This document shows, piece after piece, positions 1 through 6,570 of a stretch of DNA of 13,509 bases. The position numbers were made by a program, and so were the translations under genes. Source of the DNA: Halarsenatibacter sp964630835. GTDB taxonomy: Bacteria > Bacillota > Halanaerobiia > Halanaerobiales > Halarsenatibacteraceae. The first letter of the stretch is position 1; every line of letters starts with the position of its first letter. The notes under the pieces were generated by a model. That model ran no database searches, was not told the DNA's origin, and saw nothing but the letters and a program-made list of their open reading frames with translations. The DNA lies in the NCBI GenBank assembly GCA_964630835.1, contig CAZVZM010000057.1, positions 1-13,509 of the forward strand. The letters are read 5' to 3'.

Positions 1-7
1 ATTAAAA

Positions 8-58
8 TGTTATAATCAAAAAGCAACCAATAGCTTACGATATTCGGGTATCTATAAT
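8..58 (+). promoter_or_regulatory. Candidate promoter elements for the OmpH-like gene
   Basis: Two TATAAT hexamers lie ahead of the first gene. The one at 11-16 is preceded by TGT, giving the extended -10 form TGnTATAAT (8-16), with its -35 region outside the window. The one at 53-58 has no convincing -35 at the right distance. Either could serve the gene starting at 92. This is motif reading only. Confidence 0.4.
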
Positions 59-77
59 GAATAATCAGTATTTATAT

Positions 78-83
78 GGGAGG
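78..83 (+). promoter_or_regulatory. Ribosome binding site supporting an ATT start
   Basis: GGGAGG lies 8 nt upstream of ATT at 92 and 35 nt upstream of GTG at 119. Only the ATT is at a normal spacing, and reading from it adds the positively charged residues that the signal peptide needs. Confidence 0.6.
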
Positions 84-91
84 CTAAAACT

Positions 92-547
92 ATTAAAAGA
101 CTAAGTTCTTATTTTCTGGTGACAGTCGTCATGATGGGACTTATTATGGCAATGGGAAGTGTTGTTCAGGCAGAGGATTTGAGCATAGCTACCGTAAACA
201 TGCAGGAAATTATTATGGTTCATCCGGCTATAATGGAGGCGCAGGAAGAATTGCAGCAAAAGCAGATGGAAATGATGGCGGAGCTGGAAGAAATGGATGA
301 AGAGGAGCAGGCTATGCAGGGACAGCAGATGCAGATGGAAATGCAGGCGCTTCAGGAGGAGCTTTTTGAAGAAGCCCTTAATAAGGTCGAAAGTGACATA
401 GCTGAAATAGCAGAAGATCTGGGATATAACGTTGTATTAAACATTGAAGGTATCGTTTCCGGGGAGGAAGCTTTAGAGACGGAGGATATTACTGATGAAG
501 TTCTTGAGGAGTTTAACGGCGAGGCCCAGATGCAGCCGCAGTTTTAA
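92..547 (+). CDS. OmpH/Skp-like periplasmic chaperone, probable ATT start
   Basis: This encodes a small exported coiled-coil protein of the OmpH/Skp type, a family that holds unfolded outer-membrane proteins in the periplasm. From the ATT codon at 92 the product is 151 residues: a signal peptide starting M-K-R-L-S-S, a hydrophobic core and a VQA cleavage site, then a short beta stretch (SIATVNMQEII), an HPA motif like the Y-P of Skp, and a Met/Gln/Glu-rich coiled coil. A GTG at 119 is the first conventional start, but it removes the basic N-terminus of the signal peptide and has no ribosome site. GGGAGG at 78-83 sits 8 nt before the ATT. The C-terminus is acidic, which fits a halophile. It stands alone, closed by a strong terminator. 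The family call is moderately sure because Skp-like proteins diverge strongly. Confidence 0.72.
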   Translation: MKRLSSYFLVTVVMMGLIMAMGSVVQAEDLSIATVNMQEIIMVHPAIMEAQEELQQKQMEMMAELEEMDEEEQAMQGQQMQMEMQALQEELFEEALNKVESDIAEIAEDLGYNVVLNIEGIVSGEEALETEDITDEVLEEFNGEAQMQPQF

Positions 548-624
548 ATTAGCTGATATTTACACAGGTCCGCCGCAGATAATTGTTGAAAAGATTTGGC
601 ATTAGATATAAACGCAAAGGAAAA

Positions 625-660
625 CCCGACCTTCGACAGGTCGGGCTTTTTCTTTTTTTT
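625..660 (+). terminator. Rho-independent terminator after the OmpH-like gene
   Basis: A perfect 7-bp stem, CCCGACC (625-631) with GGTCGGG (639-645), encloses a 7-nt loop and is followed by a run of 14 bases that are T except for one C (647-660). This is a textbook intrinsic terminator. It separates the OmpH-like gene from the NfeD operon. Confidence 0.92.
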
Positions 661-674
661 ACAGCATGATATAA

Positions 675-680
675 TATAAT
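675..680 (+). promoter_or_regulatory. Possible -10 box for the NfeD-stomatin operon
   Basis: TATAAT at 675-680 lies about 90 nt ahead of the NfeD start, just after the terminator T-run. No good -35 is found at 16-18 nt upstream, where the terminator T-tract lies, so this is only a candidate. Confidence 0.3.
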
Positions 681-772
681 CAACAGATGAAAATTTTATA
701 ACAGGCATTTTAACACCGGATATTCATATCAGGCTTCTGCCGGCTTTTACCGCGGAGAGGGAGGTTATTTTT

Positions 773-2173
773 GTGCGAATATCTTATAAAAAGTCCTGTG
801 CTGGCTATGTTATCTGCTGCTGGCTTTTTATTTTCCTGCTAATTTTTATTACCCAGGTAGCGCCGGCGCAGGCAGGTATAGCCGAAGAGATAATCGAATA
901 TGAAAATGAAAGAACATCTCCGCGAGGAATGGTTGTGCGCGTGGAGGGCACCATAACTTCGGGTACAGCACGTATGCTGCAAAGCAGCCTGGAAGAGGTC
1001 GAAGCAGAGGGGTATGATTTTCTTCTGGTGGAGCTGGACACACCGGGCGGAGTGCTCGATCCCACTTTAAAAATTATGTCCGACTTTTTGGAGGCTCCTG
1101 TTCCAATTATAACCTATGTTTCTCCCTCGGGGGCCATCTCTGCATCTGCCGGCAGTTTTCTTTTGATATCCGGGCACAAAGCAGCAATGACTCCTGGGAC
1201 CAGCACCGGTGCAGCCATGCCTGTGGAGTTCAGCCCGGGAGGAGAACAGAGGGGAGCCGATGAAAAGACAGTAAATTTTCTTGCCGGCCATGTAACAAGT
1301 GTTGCTCAGGATCGGGGCAGAAATGCTGAAGTGGCGGAGAAGTTTGTAACGGAAAATTTAACTCTTACAGCTGACGAGGCCAGAGATGAAAATATTATCG
1401 ATGCAGTGAGCAGAACCAGAGATGAACTGCTTGTAAAGCTTGACGGCCAGACAGTTGTGGTAAGAGGAGAGGAGAGAGAGTTAAAAACAAAGGGAGCTGA
1501 GTTAACTTTTAGAGAGATGGGGCTCTGGGAGAGCCTGGAAAATATCCTGGGCAATCCTCAGGTCACCTTTCTCCTGCTTTTGGTGGGGGTATATGGATTG
1601 ATAATTGGATTTTCTTCTCCCGGCACCATAGTTCCGGAGGTTGGTGGTGCTATTGCTCTGCTGATGGCACTCTACGGCCTGGGTATAATAGAAGTTGATT
1701 ACCTGGGACTTCTGCTTGTTGGCCTCGGAGTTGTTTTTCTCATAGTTGAGCTCTTTACTCCAACTTTTGGTATTTTCACAACTTTAGGGGTGATTATGCT
1801 GGTTTTGGGCGGATTTCTATTTCCCGGCGAGCCTCTGCTGCCGGCAGAATGGTTCCAGAATTTTAGAATGCTGGTTTTGGGCGTGGCAGTTATGACTGCA
1901 CTTTTTATACTTGTGATCCTGAAAAAGCTTCTGGACCTGCGCAATCTGGATAGTGATGATGCCGGCAAAAGAGGTAAGCTCAGAGAAAATGTGGGAATAG
2001 TTGTGGATGCTCTTGATCCGGAAGGACAGGTAAAGTATGAAGGAGAACTCTGGCGGGCCAGGCTGGACGGGGGACAGGCGGAGAGGGGAGAGAAAGTTAA
2101 AATAAAGGAAAGAGAGGGTATGGTTCTGCTGGCAGAGAAGATGACTGAAGAGAGTGAAGAAAATCAAAATTAG
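773..2173 (+). CDS. NfeD-family membrane-bound serine protease (long form)
   Basis: The 466-residue product is a full-length NfeD protein. Residues 12-34 form a signal/membrane segment. Residues 52-225 form a ClpP-like protease domain with the D-T-P-G-G motif (89-93) and A-S-A-G (124-127). Ser125 is the likely nucleophile, and Lys165, 40 residues on, is the likely general base, as in the Ser-Lys dyad of the archaeal homologue PH1510. Residues 264-385 hold four to five membrane helices, and 400-455 form the small C-terminal OB-fold NfeD domain. Start is GTG at 773 behind GAGAGGGAGG (755-764). The next gene, 24 nt downstream, is a stomatin, the known partner of this family; in the archaeal pair the protease cleaves the stomatin C-terminal region. 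The likely role is membrane quality control. Family assignment is secure; the substrate is inferred. Confidence 0.93.
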   Translation: MRISYKKSCAGYVICCWLFIFLLIFITQVAPAQAGIAEEIIEYENERTSPRGMVVRVEGTITSGTARMLQSSLEEVEAEGYDFLLVELDTPGGVLDPTLKIMSDFLEAPVPIITYVSPSGAISASAGSFLLISGHKAAMTPGTSTGAAMPVEFSPGGEQRGADEKTVNFLAGHVTSVAQDRGRNAEVAEKFVTENLTLTADEARDENIIDAVSRTRDELLVKLDGQTVVVRGEERELKTKGAELTFREMGLWESLENILGNPQVTFLLLLVGVYGLIIGFSSPGTIVPEVGGAIALLMALYGLGIIEVDYLGLLLVGLGVVFLIVELFTPTFGIFTTLGVIMLVLGGFLFPGEPLLPAEWFQNFRMLVLGVAVMTALFILVILKKLLDLRNLDSDDAGKRGKLRENVGIVVDALDPEGQVKYEGELWRARLDGGQAERGEKVKIKEREGMVLLAEKMTEESEENQN

Positions 2174-2197
2174 CAATAGAGGAGGAGTGAAGGTATT

Positions 2198-3160
2198 ATG
2201 GCTGGCATTCCCTATTTCTATATTGGACTGGCGGTAGTTTTGCTGATTATTTTAAGTCAGGCTATCTATATTATTAAAGAGTACGACAGAGCTGTTATTT
2301 TTCGGCTGGGCCGTTATGTGAAGACCAAAGGTCCCGGACTTATCCTGGTCATTCCCATAGTGGATAGGGTGGTAAAGGTGTCTTTGAGGACAGTGGTGTT
2401 TGATGTTCCCGAGCAGGAGGTTGTTACCAGAGATAACGTTACCTGCAGGGTAAATGCAGTGCTGTATTACCGTGTTGTGGATCCCGAGAAAGCTATCATC
2501 AACGTGGAAAAATTTCATCAGGCCACAATCCAGCTGGCTCAGACTACCATGCGCAGCATTGCTGGAGAGGCCGAACTTGATGAGCTGTTATCTGAAAGGG
2601 AAAAGATAAATCAGAAGCTTCAGCAGGTAATCGACGAGGCTACGGATCCCTGGGGCATAAAGGTCAGCGCTGTAGAACTGAAAGATATCGTGATACCTTC
2701 GAGTATGAAAAGAGCAATAGCCCGACAGGCGGAGGCTGAAAGAGAGAGAAGAGCTGTAGTTATCCAGGCTCAGGGTGAAAAGCAGGCAGCGGCCAGGATA
2801 GCACAGGCCACCGGGATTTTAAATAAGCAGCCCGGCTCTATGAATTTGAGAACCCTGCGCACAATTTCCGAAGTTGCCTCTTCCGAGGGATCTTCGGTTG
2901 TGTTTCCACTGCCCATGGAGTTGTTGAGGTTTTTTGCTCAAGGGGATGAAGGGGGCGTGCCCGAAGAAATTGAGGATATGGATGTTGAGGATCTTGAGGA
3001 ACTCGTAGAAGAAAATATTGAAGATGCCGATGATATTGATCTGGATCAAGGTCTGCCGGAAGAAGGTTCTGATAAGGATACTCCCGGCGAAATTGAGGAT
3101 ATAGATGGTCTGGAATTTGAAGATGAAGAAGATTTTGAAGGAGAAGAAGAGGAAGAGTAA
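2198..3160 (+). CDS. Stomatin/SPFH (band 7) family protein, slipin type, with acidic tail
   Basis: The product (320 residues) is a prokaryotic stomatin: an N-terminal membrane helix (6-25), the SPFH domain (about 22-190, with E-Y-D-R-A-V-I-F-R-L-G-R, G-P-G and the V-P-E-Q-E-V-V-T-R-D-N signature), then an Ala/Glu/Arg-rich coiled coil (175-205). A hydrophobic patch follows (S-S-V-V-F-P-L-P-M-E-L-L, 232-243), matching the stretch where the partner NfeD protease of archaea cuts stomatin. Residues 250-320 are strikingly acidic, 39 of 71 being Asp or Glu with one Lys and no Arg; such tails are not part of the core family. Start is ATG with GAGGAGGAG at 2179-2187. It probably scaffolds membrane microdomains and is cotranscribed with the NfeD gene. 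A terminator-like hairpin follows. Confidence 0.93.
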   Translation: MAGIPYFYIGLAVVLLIILSQAIYIIKEYDRAVIFRLGRYVKTKGPGLILVIPIVDRVVKVSLRTVVFDVPEQEVVTRDNVTCRVNAVLYYRVVDPEKAIINVEKFHQATIQLAQTTMRSIAGEAELDELLSEREKINQKLQQVIDEATDPWGIKVSAVELKDIVIPSSMKRAIARQAEAERERRAVVIQAQGEKQAAARIAQATGILNKQPGSMNLRTLRTISEVASSEGSSVVFPLPMELLRFFAQGDEGGVPEEIEDMDVEDLEELVEENIEDADDIDLDQGLPEEGSDKDTPGEIEDIDGLEFEDEEDFEGEEEEE

Positions 3161-3179
3161 ATAATCAGCCATGGTCATA

Positions 3180-3254
3180 GGCTCCCATTTTATAATCCAC
3201 AGGTTATAATCCACAGGGCGGATTAAAATGGGAGCCCTGCCTTTTTATTCTTTT
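3180..3254 (+). terminator. Long hairpin terminator between stomatin and the AbrB-like gene
   Basis: A perfect 13-bp stem pairs 3180-3192 (GGCTCCCATTTTA) with 3224-3236, and ATCC (3195-3198) can pair with GGAT (3220-3223) to extend it past a bulge. A T-rich tract (3242-3254) follows on the + strand after five bases. On the reverse strand there is no T-run, so it mainly ends the stomatin transcript, although the stem could slow transcripts arriving from the convergent AbrB-like gene. Confidence 0.75.
3190..3217. repeat. Tandem 14-nt direct repeat inside the hairpin loop
   Basis: TTATAATCCACAGG occurs twice without gap at 3190-3203 and 3204-3217. The first copy overlaps the left stem arm, so the loop probably grew by slippage duplication. 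Confidence 0.9.
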
Positions 3255-3493
3255 AATTTCTGCAGTTCTTCAATGCAGCCGGCACATATTAGTTTATCCT
3301 GATACTCAAAAAGATCTTCCACTCTGCTGCAGATGCTGCAGCCGGGTTCGTATTTCTGCAGGATAATTTTTTCCTCCTCAACGTAAAATTCGATGGGATC
3401 TTTTTCATTGATATTGAGGTTTTCTCTTAATTCTTTGGGAAGCACAATTCTACCCAGATCATCCACTCTTCTTACGATGCCTGTTGCTTTCAT
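3245..3493 (-). CDS. AbrB/SpoVT-family transcriptional regulator with CxxC pairs
   Basis: The 82-residue product begins with the swapped-hairpin DNA-binding domain (residues 1-47), typical in V-R-R-V-D-D-L-G-R-I-V-L-P-K-E-L-R. Such proteins act as dimers or tetramers and usually repress transition-state or sporulation genes in Firmicutes. The C-terminal half is unlike AbrB of Bacillus: it has C52-x2-C55 and C70-x2-C73, a likely small zinc-binding or redox module. ATG start lies behind AGGAGGGG. A good promoter lies upstream (3553-3581). It is convergent with the stomatin gene and divergent from the small ORF at 3753, whose control region it may regulate. Family is secure; target is unknown. 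Confidence 0.92.
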   Translation of the reverse strand: MKATGIVRRVDDLGRIVLPKELRENLNINEKDPIEFYVEEEKIILQKYEPGCSICSRVEDLFEYQDKLICAGCIEELQKLKE

Positions 3494-3552
3494 TTAATAT
3501 CCCCTCCTGCTAAAATAACTTTTTGATTTATTTTTATGCTTTCCCTGATTTA

Positions 3553-3581
3553 ATATTACCTTAAATTTACTTTGTATTCAA
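3553..3581 (-). promoter_or_regulatory. Sigma-A-like promoter of the AbrB-like gene
   Basis: Read on the reverse strand, TTGAAT (3581-3576) and TAATAT (3558-3553) are 17 nt apart, about 60 nt before the ATG. This is a good match to the vegetative consensus. Confidence 0.7.
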
Positions 3582-3618
3582 GGATTATCCCCAAAGCTAT
3601 CTTTTTACTTAAAGATGC

Positions 3619-3690
3619 GGTTTGACGAGTTTTCTGGAGGTGATTAAAAATAAACACCTTTATTTTCAAACCAGGTGTGATAAAATGTTA
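3619..3690 (+). promoter_or_regulatory. Divergent control region ahead of the small membrane ORF
   Basis: TTGACG lies near 3622-3627 with an A/T-rich -10-like stretch about 17 nt later, and a second extended -10-like box, TGATAAAAT, lies at about 3678-3686. An inverted repeat ACACCT (3654-3659) / AGGTGT (3673-3678) overlaps the latter. GGTGATTAAAA and GGTGTGATAAAA also resemble a spaced direct repeat. This arrangement suits repressor binding; the neighbouring AbrB-like protein is a candidate, by position only. Confidence 0.35.
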
Positions 3691-3752
3691 ATCAGATGAT
3701 TTAACGAAATTCAAAGGTTAGCCTATGTCAGGGGGAAAGCAGGTGGTGACAA

Positions 3753-4019
3753 ATTGATGCTGAAGTTTTATTCATAATCCTGCTCTGGTGGGCTATTGGA
3801 ATTATCACCTCTCTGGGAGAGGAAATATCAGCAGACAAAAGCAATAATAGCGCAAAAAAGCGAGATCTTCGCGGCGATATTCGAGAAAAAAATATTCGAG
3901 ATGAAAATAAAAAAAATGAAGAGAAAAAGGAAAAGAAAGCTTCGGACACCAGGCGGTTAATTTTTCACCTGCTTAAAGGGCTGGCTGGGCCACTTTTGTT
4001 GATAGCAAAGTTTTTTTAA
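3753..4019 (+). CDS. Small membrane protein, unknown, probable ATT start
   Basis: An 88-codon frame is open from just after a TGA at 3747-3749 to TAA at 4017-4019. It contains no ATG or GTG codon and TTG only near its end, so no ordinary start can produce it. ATT at 3753 has AGGTGG (3741-3746) 6 nt upstream. Reading from it gives a hydrophobic N-terminus (D-A-E-V-L-F-I-I-L-L-W-W-A-I-G-I-I), a very charged middle rich in Lys, Glu, Arg and Asn (30-65), and a second hydrophobic segment (R-R-L-I-F-H-L-L-K-G-L-A-G-P-L-L-L-I-A-K-F-F). The hydrophobic-charged-hydrophobic layout looks protein-like rather than random. No family recognised. A frame of this length could be chance, hence the moderate confidence. 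Confidence 0.5.
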   Translation: MDAEVLFIILLWWAIGIITSLGEEISADKSNNSAKKRDLRGDIREKNIRDENKKNEEKKEKKASDTRRLIFHLLKGLAGPLLLIAKFF

Positions 4020-4051
4020 GAGCATAGTTCAGCCTGGATGAGCTAAATTTT

Positions 4052-4738
4052 TTAACGCAGATCGATTTTATCTAGGGTATAATTTTTCCAGTCAAGAAAA
4101 AGCAGGCGGCCTGCCAGGGTATTGTCGCGTCCGAGATGAAGTTTCACAGCTTCCAGCACCTGCAGGACAGCTACAGAAGACACTACAGGAGAAAATACGG
4201 GAATAGGACCTTCATTACCATCGTTTGATTTTGCTGCCTCAGGCCCTACAATATCTTCAAGGGCAGGTGTTTCACCGGGGACTATACTTGTCAGCTGTCC
4301 ATGCCAGGAGTCAACAGCACCATGTACAAGGGGTTTATCATAGCGATGCGCGAGCCTATCCAGCACCAGCCTGGTGGGATAATTATCAAGAGCATCCAGT
4401 ATCACATCAATTTCCCGGGGGATTTCAAGCTCCTCAGTTATCTCTCCCTCAATTGTATTAACCTCTGTTTCCAGCGAAAACTCATCGAGTTTTTCACCTG
4501 ATACCGCTACTTTGCTGCGTCCTATATCGTTCTTGCCATAGAGTATTTGCCTGTTTAGATTGCTTGCTTCCACTACATCGCAATCAATCACATGAATGCG
4601 CTTAACGCCGATGCGCTGCAGCTGGACCATTTGATGTGTGCCCAGCCCTCCCGCTCCGGCTACAAATACTTTCATATTTCGTATTTCTTTCTTTTCCTTA
4701 TCGGTAAACATAGGCCACTGACGTTTAAATATATCCAC
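4052..4738 (-). CDS. ThiF/MoeB/HesA-family E1-like adenylyltransferase
   Basis: The 228-residue product has the Rossmann-type E1 fold: G-A-G-G-L-G (28-33) for ATP, I-D-C-D-V-V-E-x-S-N-L-N-R-Q (51-64) with the conserved Asp and Arg63, Lys76, and D-A-L-D-N-Y (115-120) with the metal/adenylate Asp118. These enzymes activate the C-terminus of ThiS/MoaD-type sulfur carriers or modify small molecules. It is unusual in having one cysteine only (Cys53): the two CxxC zinc pairs and the catalytic Cys are absent, and the expected C-terminal portion reads G-P-E-A-A-K-S-N-D. So it could be a MoeB-like protein that needs no thiol, or a specialised member; no carrier gene is nearby. GTG start follows AAGGAGG. 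Transcribed alone. Confidence 0.86.
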   Translation of the reverse strand: MDIFKRQWPMFTDKEKKEIRNMKVFVAGAGGLGTHQMVQLQRIGVKRIHVIDCDVVEASNLNRQILYGKNDIGRSKVAVSGEKLDEFSLETEVNTIEGEITEELEIPREIDVILDALDNYPTRLVLDRLAHRYDKPLVHGAVDSWHGQLTSIVPGETPALEDIVGPEAAKSNDGNEGPIPVFSPVVSSVAVLQVLEAVKLHLGRDNTLAGRLLFLDWKNYTLDKIDLR

Positions 4739-4767
4739 AGTTTTTTGCCTCCTTCAAAATTGTTTGA

Positions 4768-4801
4768 CGGTCATTTCCAGTAAATGGTTCAAAAATGACC
4801 G
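4768..4801. repeat. 9-bp inverted repeat in the ThiF-like gene leader
   Basis: CGGTCATTT (4768-4776) and AAATGACCG (4793-4801) form a perfect 9-bp inverted repeat with a 16-nt spacer. It sits about 30-60 nt ahead of the ThiF-like start, upstream of the ribosome site. It could be an operator or a leader hairpin. No known riboswitch is recognised. Confidence 0.7.
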
Positions 4802-5244
4802 GATTAAAATAAAATTTGGTTCTTCCCCGGAACATTTGATAAATTTTGTCTGAGCTTACTTCTTTAATTCCTATTTCTGGAAGCTATATGGCTTCGCTCA
4901 AAGTGAAATTTTCACTATGTTTTACAGCATATATAGCTTCTTTTCACAGCATCAGTTTTGGATAAGAATCTATGAATTATTATGAAAGATGTAAAGATAT
5001 AAGGTATGGGACACCAGATTTTTTTATTAAGACCCATTTACTATTATATCTAAATCTCTTCGTTAATTAAAATCTTCTTTTCTGGTGAGGATGATTTAAA
5101 GGAATCTGCAGTGTTCATGTAAAATATATTAAACAGGAGATTGGTGCTTAAGAAAACCATGCTCAGTAACTATATTTGGAATGGGAAAATTTGAGATATG
5201 GAGAAACGAAAATCAGAAATCAAAAAGGAGCAGGTGGTTTGAAA
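4802..5244. other. Non-coding stretch before the carboxypeptidase gene
   Basis: No convincing gene is seen on either strand. The stretch is A/T-rich with frequent stops. Its main structure is the nested inverted repeat at 4880-4940. A clear sigma-A promoter for the carboxypeptidase gene was not found; TAAAAT (5120-5125) is a weak -10 candidate without a matching -35, so another sigma factor is possible. Confidence 0.6.
4880..4940. repeat. Nested inverted repeat (possible structured RNA or operator)
   Basis: GAAGCTATAT (4880-4889) pairs perfectly with ATATAGCTTC (4931-4940). Inside lies a near-perfect palindrome, AGTGAAA (4902-4908) and TTTCACT (4910-4916). An alternative short pairing, AAGC (4881-4884) with GCTT (4891-4894), competes with the outer arm. 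It may act at the DNA level (two operators) or as RNA. Confidence 0.65.
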
Positions 5245-6417
5245 ATGAATTTGAAGATGAAATTGCTCACAGCTGTTTCTGTTATGATTACATTATTTGT
5301 TTTGACGTTTTTTACTATCTCAGCTGGCACAGGTCTGGCTTTCGAATTAAATGCGCACTCGGCCATCCTTGTTGATGCTGAGACGGGACAGGTTCTTTAC
5401 GAAGAAAACGCAGATGAAGAGCTTCCTCCAGCCAGTCTCACCAAAATTATGACTATGCTTCTGGCTATGGAGGCTGTAGATGCAGGGGAGATATCTCTTG
5501 AAGATACGGTCACAATTAGCCAGAGTGCCTCTGACATGGGGGGTTCTCAGATATTCCTGGATGCAGGACATGTGCTCACCGTAGAAGAGCTGCTTAAAGC
5601 TGTTACGATTGCTTCTGCCAACGATGCTACATATGCTCTATCGGAAGCCATAGGAGGAACATACTCTTCTTTTGTAGAGATGATGAATGAGAGGGCGGAA
5701 GAACTGGGTATGGAGAATACCAACTTTACCAATTCCACAGGGCTGCCCGATGAAAATCTTTATACCACCGCCCGCGATGTCGCTAAGATGTCCAGAGAAG
5801 TAATAAAATATCCGGAAATTAGGGAGTGGGGACAGACCTGGGTTGAATATATCGAGGTGCCCGGCAGGGAAATAATGCTTGCGAACCTAAATCTTCTCGT
5901 GCGAGATTATCCGGGCATGGATGGCATTAAAACCGGCCGCACGCAGGAGGCGGGATACTGTCTGTCGGCCAGTGCCGAAAGAGAGGGTGCCCGATTGATC
6001 TCCGTAGTGATGAATGCAGATTCGGATGAGGAAAGACAGAATCTAACCCGCCGACTGCTCAATTACGGATTTAACAATTATATCCGGGAAACACTTTTGT
6101 CCGGGGGAGAAACAGTGCGCAATATCGAGTTCCCCGGCAGCAGCCAGGGAGAAGTATCAGCACTGGCTGAGTCAGACCTTCAGGTTATGGTAGAGGTGGG
6201 AAGCGAGCCGGATTTTGAGCGTGAAATAGTGTTAATTGATGATTACGAGTTTCCCATAGAAGAGGGAGAGAAGATTGGTGAAATGATAGTTTATGATGAA
6301 TATGGAGAGAAGCTGAACAGCACTGTCCTACTGGCTGAAGATGATATCAACAGGGCGGGAATATTTTCTCGTCTTTTCAGATTAATTATTGACTTTTTTG
6401 CCGGTTTGCTACGATAG
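5245..6417 (+). CDS. dacF: D-alanyl-D-alanine carboxypeptidase (PBP5/DacF type)
   Basis: This low-molecular-weight penicillin-binding protein trims the terminal D-alanine from peptidoglycan stem peptides outside the membrane. Start is ATG at 5245 behind AGCAGGTGG, giving 390 residues with a signal peptide (M-N-L-K-M-K-L-L and a hydrophobic core, ending near G-L-A-F). An upstream ATG at 5176 would put 23 unneeded residues ahead. All three active-site motifs are present: S-L-T-K (Ser64, Lys67), S-A-N (124-126) and K-T-G (229-231). A C-terminal beta-rich PBP5 domain (about 275-365) leads to an amphipathic tail (S-R-L-F-R-L-I-I-D-F-F-A-G-L-L-R) that anchors the enzyme. The symbol is by family; dacA/dacF cannot be told apart with certainty here. 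Confidence 0.93.
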   Translation: MNLKMKLLTAVSVMITLFVLTFFTISAGTGLAFELNAHSAILVDAETGQVLYEENADEELPPASLTKIMTMLLAMEAVDAGEISLEDTVTISQSASDMGGSQIFLDAGHVLTVEELLKAVTIASANDATYALSEAIGGTYSSFVEMMNERAEELGMENTNFTNSTGLPDENLYTTARDVAKMSREVIKYPEIREWGQTWVEYIEVPGREIMLANLNLLVRDYPGMDGIKTGRTQEAGYCLSASAEREGARLISVVMNADSDEERQNLTRRLLNYGFNNYIRETLLSGGETVRNIEFPGSSQGEVSALAESDLQVMVEVGSEPDFEREIVLIDDYEFPIEEGEKIGEMIVYDEYGEKLNSTVLLAEDDINRAGIFSRLFRLIIDFFAGLLR

Positions 6418-6570
6418 AAGTCACGGATAATTAGATTAAAAGTCGAGTCGGTTGTGATTGGCAACTGGTTAATATGTATGTGATGGCCTATATGATCAAA
6501 ATCAGATTTATCATAAATAGCGGCCAACGCAGGATTCAGACTGTTTTTTCATGGGAGGCCTTTTTCTGAA

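Noticed and set aside
3190..3217. DnaA-box-like sequences, possibly a replication origin
   Set aside because: The unit TTATAATCCACAGG looks like TTATCCACA but has an insertion of three bases, there are only two copies, and no dnaA or dnaN is nearby; the hairpin explains it better.
3728..3949. Reverse-strand 73-residue Ser/Phe-rich frame
   Set aside because: Low-complexity antisense of the Lys/Glu-rich small ORF with no ribosome site.
5176..5244. N-terminal extension of the carboxypeptidase
   Set aside because: The ATG at 5176 lacks a good ribosome site and would precede the signal peptide with 23 polar residues; ATG at 5245 has AGCAGGTGG.
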